Source: Actinomycetota bacterium (GTDB lineage: Bacteria; Actinomycetota; Actinomycetes; Streptosporangiales; Streptosporangiaceae). From it: 10,134 nt of DNA. Where the stretch lies: the NCBI GenBank assembly GCA_003541285.1, contig DPMS01000383.1:1-10134 (forward strand). The letters run 5' to 3'. Numbering within the stretch: position 1 is the stretch's first letter; the number at the start of each line of letters is the position of its first letter. Shown here piece by piece: positions 5,555 through 10,134 of this stretch. The translations under genes were made by a program, and so were the position numbers. The notes under the pieces were generated by a model. It was not told where the DNA came from and made no database searches. It was given only the letters and a program-made list of their open reading frames with translations.

Positions 5555-6859
5555 ATGTCCAACATCACGCCGCTGCAGGCCGACGATCGCCGGCGTGTCG
5601 GCCACTACCGGCTCACCGGCCGTGTTGACGGCCGCGCGGAGGCCGACGGCACTTCCCCGCCCATGTTCCTGGCCAAGACGGCGGACGGCGGCACGGTGAT
5701 CGTGACATTGCTGGGCAAGGAGCGGGTAGCGGATGCTGCGGCGCGGGACAGGTTCGCCGCCGAAGCCCGCGTGGCGCGGCGGGTCGCCCCTTTCTGCGCC
5801 GCCCGGATCCTGGACGCCGGCATCGACGGCGACGACCCGTACGTCGTGACCGAGTACGTACCTGGCCCCTCACTCGCCGAAGTCGTCGGCAATGAGGGGC
5901 CGCTGCCCGGCCCGGTCCTGGAGGCGCTGGCGATCGGCACCGTGACCGGGCTGGCGGCGATCCATCAGGCCGGGCTGGTCCACGGCGCCTTCGGCCCGGA
6001 CCACGTGGTGCTCGGGCCCGATGGGCCCCGGGTCACCCATTTCGGCGTCACCCCGCCCTACGGCCCGGCCACCCCCGCCGCGGACCTGCTCGGCTGGGCG
6101 CACACGGTGATGTTCGGCGCGGTCGGGCGCCCGCCCGTCGGGCCGCAGGATCTGGCAGCCCTGCCGGAGGAACTGCGGGCCGTGGTGGCTGCCTGCCTCA
6201 CTCCCGACCCGTCCGGGCGGCCTGCCGCACGGGCCGTCCTCGGCCAGCTTCTCAGCCGTCACTATCCCTCCTCGCCCTCCTCCGGCCTGCTGGCCGAGGG
6301 AGCCAAGCAGGCCCGGGCCGCTGCCCGGATCCCGGCCTCACCGTCCTCCCGCCGCCGCAGTGAGCGTGCGCCGCGGCACTCCCGGGCGGTCATGTGGGTC
6401 GCCGGCTGCGCCGCGTGCTTGCTCGCGATCGCGGCAGCCGTCGTCTACATCACCCGTCAGCACCCCAGCACCACCGCGGCCACCACCACCACCGGCAGCG
6501 GCCCGCAGCCCCGCAGGACCACCGCGCTGCCCGCCGGCGTGCCGGCCTCGCTGGCCGGGAACTGGTCGGGGCTGGTCCACCAGACCAGCCCCGTGCTCAC
6601 CGTGACGGTGCAGATCTCACTGCCGGCCGGTTCGCCGGCGGGCACCATCGCTTATCCGCAGCTCGGCTGCTCCGGCAGCCTGACCCCGGTGTCCGTCACG
6701 AGTGGCAAGCTCACTGTCGATCAGACCATCCAGACCGGGCAGGACAACTGCCCCAACGGGGTGATCACGCTCGCTCCTCTGCCTGCCGGGCGCCTGGCCT
6801 TCACCTTCCGGCGCCACGGCGGCGCCAGCCCGGCCGGGGTCCTGACCCGCCACGCCTAG
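5555..6859 (+). CDS. Membrane pseudokinase: degenerate Ser/Thr kinase fold with extracytoplasmic domain
   Basis: A 434-residue protein with three parts. Residues about 15-236 follow actinobacterial Ser/Thr kinases closely (RFAAEARVARRV with E70, YVVTEYVPGPSLAEVV at 96-111, LAAIHQAGLVH at 133-143, DPSGRPAA at 218-225), but the catalytic residues are gone: the VAIK lysine is T51 (VIVTLL), HRD reads H-G-A at 143-145, the loop lysine and asparagine are G147 and H150, and DFG is HFG at 162-164. The glycine loop is also poor. It should not transfer phosphate. A basic stretch leads to one membrane segment (about 278-300), a Thr/Ser-rich linker, and an outside beta-rich domain (about 333-434) starting LAGNWSG with two cysteines (C372, C399) that may form a disulfide. 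It may act as a scaffold or allosteric sensor. GGGAAG at 5542-5547 and the upstream promoter favour this start over the ATG at 5468. Its stop interlocks with that of the phosphatase. Confidence 0.9.
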   Translation: MSNITPLQADDRRRVGHYRLTGRVDGRAEADGTSPPMFLAKTADGGTVIVTLLGKERVADAAARDRFAAEARVARRVAPFCAARILDAGIDGDDPYVVTEYVPGPSLAEVVGNEGPLPGPVLEALAIGTVTGLAAIHQAGLVHGAFGPDHVVLGPDGPRVTHFGVTPPYGPATPAADLLGWAHTVMFGAVGRPPVGPQDLAALPEELRAVVAACLTPDPSGRPAARAVLGQLLSRHYPSSPSSGLLAEGAKQARAAARIPASPSSRRRSERAPRHSRAVMWVAGCAACLLAIAAAVVYITRQHPSTTAATTTTGSGPQPRRTTALPAGVPASLAGNWSGLVHQTSPVLTVTVQISLPAGSPAGTIAYPQLGCSGSLTPVSVTSGKLTVDQTIQTGQDNCPNGVITLAPLPAGRLAFTFRRHGGASPAGVLTRHA

Positions 6860-7710
6860 GCCGGGCGCTGGCCTGGCGGGGTGGGCGCGTCCCGCTGCGG
6901 GTCCAGGCTCGCGAGCAGGTCGTGCAGCTGGCGGAACAGCCCTGGCTCAGCCGCGATGGCCAGCTCGGGGCTGGCGGGCTGGCCGGCCAGCCCGCCCAGC
7001 CGCGCCCCGGCCTCGGTGGCGACGAGCCCGCCCGCGGCAAAGTCCCAGTAGTTCACGCCGCGTTCGTAGAAGGCGTCGACCCGGCCCGCCGCGACCGAGC
7101 ACAGGTCCACCGCGCACGACCCCCCGCGCCGGATGTCACGTACCCGCGGCAGCACCGCGGCGACCACTTCGCCCTGCACCTGACGGCGGACGGCGGTGTA
7201 GCCGAACCCGGTCGCCACCAGTGCTTCCGCCAGCGGGACCCCGGTATTGCAGCGCAGCGCCACCGGCGGCGCGTCCCCCGCCCGCAGCCACGCGCCACCG
7301 CCCTTGACGGCGGTGAAAACCTCGCCGTGGGCCGGCACCTCGACCACGCCCGCCACCACCGTGCCGTCCACCTCGGCGGCGATGCTGACCGCCCAGTCGG
7401 CCAGCCCGTACAGGTAGTTGACAGTGCCATCGAGCGGGTCGACGATCCAGCGCACCCGGCCGTGGCCCGATTCCCCGCCCTCCTCGCCGAGGATCGCATC
7501 GCCGGGGCGCGCCGTCAGCAGCCGCTTTGTGATCATCGCCTCCGCCGCCCGGTCCATCTCGGTGACCACGTCGGTCGGGCTCGACTTGGTGCTGGCCACC
7601 GCCGGCCGGCCAGACCGGCCAGGGGGCCGCTGGGCCGCCAGCAGGCGGCCCGCCTCCCCGGCCGCCTCCCGGGCCAGGCCGAGCAGTTCGCCGGGGGCGG
7701 CGCCGGTCAT
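6856..7710 (-). CDS. suhB: Inositol monophosphatase family protein (SuhB-like)
   Basis: This 284-residue enzyme belongs to the Mg-dependent inositol monophosphatase/FBPase superfamily. The metal-binding residues are all visible: E76 in ILGEEGG, D91 and D94 in WIVDPLDGTVNY (88-99), and D223 in WDFAAG (222-227). It would hydrolyse inositol-1-phosphate or a related sugar phosphate to the free alcohol in the cytoplasm; in actinobacteria this feeds phosphatidylinositol and mycothiol synthesis, but related members act on histidinol phosphate or NADP, so the substrate is inferred. Position next to a DUF4193 locus matches suhB in mycobacteria as I recall it. The ATG at 7710 is chosen over the in-frame ATG at 7746 because it overlaps the ferrochelatase stop as ATGA and follows a strong GGGGGGAGG site. 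It is probably translated by coupling with ferrochelatase. Confidence 0.92.
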   Translation of the reverse strand: MTGAAPGELLGLAREAAGEAGRLLAAQRPPGRSGRPAVASTKSSPTDVVTEMDRAAEAMITKRLLTARPGDAILGEEGGESGHGRVRWIVDPLDGTVNYLYGLADWAVSIAAEVDGTVVAGVVEVPAHGEVFTAVKGGGAWLRAGDAPPVALRCNTGVPLAEALVATGFGYTAVRRQVQGEVVAAVLPRVRDIRRGGSCAVDLCSVAAGRVDAFYERGVNYWDFAAGGLVATEAGARLGGLAGQPASPELAIAAEPGLFRQLHDLLASLDPQRDAPTPPGQRPA

Positions 7711-8777
7711 GTGCCTCCCCCCGGCCGGCAGCAGGCGTTCTGGCATATGCCGGGGGCGGGGGGCAGCAGGCCCGGCGCGCGCGGGGACGCCAGCCGCTCC
7801 CCCGGCTCCTCCGAGCGCTCACGCACCAGTTCGGTGATCATGGACACGAAACGCGGGTGGGTGCCAGGCGTGGCCGCCCGGGCCAGGGGCAGCCCGAGCC
7901 GCTCGCCTGCCTGAGCCGCTTCGACGTCGAGGTCGTAGACGACCTCCAGGTGGTCGCAGACGAAGCCGACCGGGACCAGCACCGCGCCCGGAGCGCCGTC
8001 AGCGGCAAGGGCAGCCAGGTGATCGCACACGTCCGGGCCGAGCCAGGGCGCCGACGGCGGCCCGCTGCGGCTCTGGTAGACCAGCTGCCAGGGCCGCTCA
8101 CGGCCGTCGGCGGCAGCCACTCCCGCGGCGACCAGCCGCGCCGCCTCGGCCAGCTGGGCCGGGTACAGATCACCGCCCGGCCCGCTGGCCGCCGCCATCG
8201 AGACCGGCACACTGTGCGCTGTGAACACCAGCGGGGCATCCCGCTGGGCGCCGGCCGGCAGCGACCGGAGAGCCGCCAGCGTCGACTCGGTGAACGGCTC
8301 GATGAACCCCGGGTGGTCGAAGAAGTGCCGGATCTTGTCGATCTGCGGCGCGCCGGCGCCCACCGCCGCACAGGCCGCCTCGATGTCGTCGAGGTACTGC
8401 CGGCAGCTGGAATAGGAGCCGTAGGCGGAGGTGACGAAGGCGATCGCGCGGCGGACCCCGGCCGCGGTCATGGCCGCGACCGTGCCGGCAAGGTAGGGGT
8501 GCCAGTTCCGGTTGCCCCAGTACACCGGCAGGTCCAGCCCGCTGGCGGCGAAGTCCTTCCCGACCGCCGCCAGCAGATCCCGGCATTGCCGGTTGATCGG
8601 GCTCACCCCGCCGAACCGGTGGTAATGGTGTGCCACCTCGGCCAGCCGCTCAGGGGGGACTCCCCGGCCGCGGGTGACATTCTCCAGGAACGGCATGACG
8701 TCATCGGGCCCTTCCGGGCCGCCGAAGGAAACCAGCAGGAATGCGTCGTAACCCGCCTGTTGCGCCACGCCAGCCAT
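7707..8777 (-). CDS. hemH: Ferrochelatase (coproporphyrin ferrochelatase type)
   Basis: A 356-residue enzyme that inserts Fe(II) into the porphyrin ring in the last part of heme synthesis; in actinobacteria the substrate is coproporphyrin III (the gene is also called cpfC). Motifs run in order: FLLVSFGGPEGPDDV at 13-27, HHYHRFGGVSPIN at 50-62, VYWGNRNWHPYL at 85-96, FVTSAYGSYSSCRQY at 114-128, TAHSVP at 186-191 with the catalytic H188, LVYQSRSGPPSAPWL at 232-246, and GFVCDHLEVVYDLD at 271-284 with the conserved E278. A C-terminal tail with C345, C349 and C350, together with C125 or others, may bind the [2Fe-2S] cluster known in actinobacterial ferrochelatases. The ATG at 8777 has GGATGGGGG just upstream and the family N-terminus; a longer open frame upstream is antisense to the transglycosylase. 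It overlaps the phosphatase by 4 bases and follows the transglycosylase by 49. Confidence 0.96.
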   Translation of the reverse strand: MAGVAQQAGYDAFLLVSFGGPEGPDDVMPFLENVTRGRGVPPERLAEVAHHYHRFGGVSPINRQCRDLLAAVGKDFAASGLDLPVYWGNRNWHPYLAGTVAAMTAAGVRRAIAFVTSAYGSYSSCRQYLDDIEAACAAVGAGAPQIDKIRHFFDHPGFIEPFTESTLAALRSLPAGAQRDAPLVFTAHSVPVSMAAASGPGGDLYPAQLAEAARLVAAGVAAADGRERPWQLVYQSRSGPPSAPWLGPDVCDHLAALAADGAPGAVLVPVGFVCDHLEVVYDLDVEAAQAGERLGLPLARAATPGTHPRFVSMITELVRERSEEPGERLASPRAPGLLPPAPGICQNACCRPGGGT

Positions 8778-8826
8778 GCCCCCATCCAACCAGTCCTGGC
8801 GGGCCACAGCCGCCAAGGACGGGTGG

Positions 8827-9954
8827 TCAGCCGTAGGCCTGGGCGTACTGCCGCGCCAGCGCGAGCACCTCGGCCACGTACCAGTTGGCGTGGTTGTAGG
8901 CGAAGATGGCGCCCGGCAGCCCGGCCGGGGTACCAGCGCCGTCCGCGCAGAGCATGCGGGCAGCCGAAGGGACAGCATCGTAGGGGTCCATGACGTTGGG
9001 CGGGCCCGGCTCGCCGAAGGCGGTGATCCCCCACGCCTGCCAGGTGGCGGGCATGAACTGCATCGGGCCGAGCGCGCCGGCGCTGGACGGGCCGTTGTTC
9101 GCACCGTCCCCGCTCTCGATCTGGCCGATCGCGGCCAGCACGGTCCAGGACATGCCGGGGCAGTACAGGGCGGCCGACTCCTGGAACAACTGGAGGTAGT
9201 TGGCTGGCTTGCCGCCGGTGGCCGCCTTTACCGGCAACTGTGGCGCACGCAGGCTGACCAGGGTGCCGCCGCTGCCCAGCGCGGAGCTGACATCGCTCTT
9301 GAGCGCCTGCATCGTCAGCCCGGGCGCGCTGATCAGCGCCACCACGTTGTGGATGAGCCCGAGCGGGGCGGAGGACTGGTTGCTGACCACGACATCGGCG
9401 CCGGCGATACCCAGCGAGCCGGACCCCCCGAAACCAAGGGTGACCGAGGAGGCCCCGGTCAGCAGGTACCGGTCGCCGGCGCGCAGTTCCAGCAGATGAC
9501 GCGCGGCCGTCGAGGAGATGAAGTCTCCGGCCGTCAGCGCCGCCCACAAGTTCTGGTCGGCGGCTGTGCTCACCGGTGTCCAGGACCGGAACTGCCGCGG
9601 GTCCACCCCGATCACATTGACCCGCCGGCCCTGGATGGTGATGGCCGCCCCGTCCACGGCGAGCACGTTCCGCACCCCGGGAATCCCCCGCAGCGCCGCG
9701 ACCTGGGCGGTGCTGAGGCCAGCCGGCTCGATCGCCGCGAGATCGGGCAGGACGATCTGCCGGTACCCGGTGCCCGTACCCGCCGGTGCTGTGGTGGCCG
9801 GCGCGGGCGCCGTCCTGACCGGGGCCGGGTTGGGATCCAGCACGAACGGCGTGGTCGCCAGCAGCACGACAGCCCCGTAAGCCGCCGCGCTGCGCCAGAC
9901 GGCAGCACCGGCGGTGGCCGGCCGCGGCACACGGAGCCGCGGGATGCGCCTCAT
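8827..9954 (-). CDS. Membrane-anchored SLT lytic transglycosylase with FtsX/MacB-like domain
   Basis: A 375-residue protein with a basic N-terminus (MRRIPRLRVPRP), one membrane anchor or uncleaved signal (about 23-39), and a Pro/Ala/Thr linker. Residues about 64-240 resemble the extracytoplasmic domain of MacB/FtsX-type ABC permeases (VRNVLAVDGAAITIQGRRVNVIGVDP, FRSWTP, LLELRAGDRYLL) without the permease helices. Residues about 250-375 are an SLT lytic transglycosylase: E280 in IGQIESGDG is the catalytic acid, followed by GALGPMQFMPATW and FAYNHANWYV. Such enzymes cleave the MurNAc-GlcNAc bond of peptidoglycan to 1,6-anhydro products outside the membrane. The start is uncertain: ATG at 9954 leaves 111 bases to a possible divergent gene and places the basic stretch at the N-terminus; ATG at 9969 or 10011 in the same frame would give longer forms. 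It heads the run with ferrochelatase and the phosphatase. Confidence 0.85.
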   Translation of the reverse strand: MRRIPRLRVPRPATAGAAVWRSAAAYGAVVLLATTPFVLDPNPAPVRTAPAPATTAPAGTGTGYRQIVLPDLAAIEPAGLSTAQVAALRGIPGVRNVLAVDGAAITIQGRRVNVIGVDPRQFRSWTPVSTAADQNLWAALTAGDFISSTAARHLLELRAGDRYLLTGASSVTLGFGGSGSLGIAGADVVVSNQSSAPLGLIHNVVALISAPGLTMQALKSDVSSALGSGGTLVSLRAPQLPVKAATGGKPANYLQLFQESAALYCPGMSWTVLAAIGQIESGDGANNGPSSAGALGPMQFMPATWQAWGITAFGEPGPPNVMDPYDAVPSAARMLCADGAGTPAGLPGAIFAYNHANWYVAEVLALARQYAQAYG

Positions 9955-9964
9955 CGCGAACACC

Positions 9965-9993
9965 ACCATAACGGGGGTTGCGGGGCGGCTGAA
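9965..9993 (-). promoter_or_regulatory. Candidate promoter for the transglycosylase gene
   Basis: On the minus strand TTCAGC is followed after exactly 17 bases by TATGGT (9970 down to 9965). Both are partial matches to -35 and -10 consensus. A start 7-9 bases later would fall within a few bases of the ATG at 9954, giving a leaderless or near-leaderless message, and would support that start over the ATG at 10011. The evidence is weak because GC-rich DNA offers few alternatives to compare. Confidence 0.3.
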
Positions 9994-10065
9994 GGGCCCC
10001 CTGCACAACATGCGGGAAAGTCCCTGCGCTGCCCGATACTGGTCAACGCGGAGGTAAACCGGACG

Positions 10066-10134
10066 ATGACTGAGGCGCGGGCACAGCCAGCCCGCCGGGA
10101 GCAGGGCACACGGGGGCAGGCTGTGGCCCCTTAC
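10066..10134 (+). CDS. Possible start of a divergent gene, cut by the right edge
   Basis: An ATG at 10066 opens 23 codons (MTEARAQPARREQGTRGQAV then APY) that run to the window edge without a stop. GGAGG at 10050-10054 lies 11 bases upstream, a slightly long spacing for a ribosome binding site. The short translation is Arg/Ala/Gln-rich and matches nothing I recognise; a disordered N-terminus would look like this. It is divergent from the transglycosylase gene. Because so little is in view this may also be a chance open frame. Confidence 0.4.
   Translation, partial: MTEARAQPARREQGTRGQAVAPY

Noticed and set aside
6394..7914. A 506-codon open frame on the plus strand across the pseudokinase C-terminus and the phosphatase gene
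   Set aside because: It is antisense to the phosphatase and out of frame with the kinase; the translation is Arg/Pro/Gly/His-rich with no domain, as expected for GC-rich shadows.
7857..8993. A 378-codon plus-strand open frame opposite ferrochelatase
   Set aside because: It is fully antisense to a clearly recognised enzyme, with no ribosome binding site and low-complexity composition.
8778..9104. An N-terminal extension of ferrochelatase by 109 residues
   Set aside because: The extension overlaps the transglycosylase coding sequence, is compositionally unlike ferrochelatase, and the normal family N-terminus begins at 8777 with a ribosome binding site.
8603..10006. A 467-codon minus-strand open frame overlapping the transglycosylase
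   Set aside because: The transglycosylase frame has clear SLT motifs and a membrane anchor over the same bases; this frame gives Arg/Gly-rich sequence with no family match until it enters ferrochelatase out of frame.
10014..10024. GGGA-AAG-TCCC small dyad upstream of the transglycosylase gene
   Set aside because: Only 4-base arms, likely to occur by chance, and no second copy nearby.

Overview
This is a high-GC, gene-dense chromosomal window that reads as an actinobacterium. The best evidence is a DUF4193 protein (a family essentially confined to Actinobacteria), a ferrochelatase with the actinobacterial C-terminal cysteine cluster, an FHA protein, an STPK-like membrane protein, and strong third-position G/C. 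Genus and order cannot be read from the sequence. The content is mostly chromosomal housekeeping: I see no mobile element, CRISPR array, tRNA, rRNA or clear phage gene.

Layout, left to right. An acyl-CoA dehydrogenase enters from the left edge on the minus strand (1-378). Divergent from it are a double zinc-ribbon/FHA protein (618-1256) and an acetamidase/formamidase-family hydrolase (1534-2550). Converging on these are an aldo/keto reductase whose catalytic histidine is replaced (2603-3589) and, upstream of it on the same strand, a phosphoesterase lipoprotein (3676-4617) with a promoter-like -10 placed for a leaderless mRNA. A 341-base gap (4618-4958) ends in a large hairpin at the stop of the DUF4193 gene (4959-5258).

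The DUF4193 gene is divergent from a membrane pseudokinase (5555-6859) across a 296-base region with clustered GTGTC motifs. The pseudokinase converges on an inositol-monophosphatase-family gene (6856-7710); their stop codons interlock in one CTAG. That phosphatase is the last gene of a minus-strand run: SLT lytic transglycosylase with an FtsX/MacB-like domain (8827-9954), then ferrochelatase (7707-8777), then the phosphatase, the last two sharing an ATGA overlap. A further plus-strand gene may start at 10066 and leave the window.

The most interesting locus is DUF4193(-) / pseudokinase(+) / suhB-like(-). It keeps the gene order and orientation I recall for Rv2699c / Rv2700 / suhB in Mycobacterium tuberculosis, but the middle position holds a kinase-fold protein that lacks the VAIK lysine, the HRD aspartate and the DFG aspartate and carries an outside domain with two cysteines. 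This suggests a signalling or envelope scaffold rather than an enzyme. No complete new multi-gene defence or biosynthetic system is evident.
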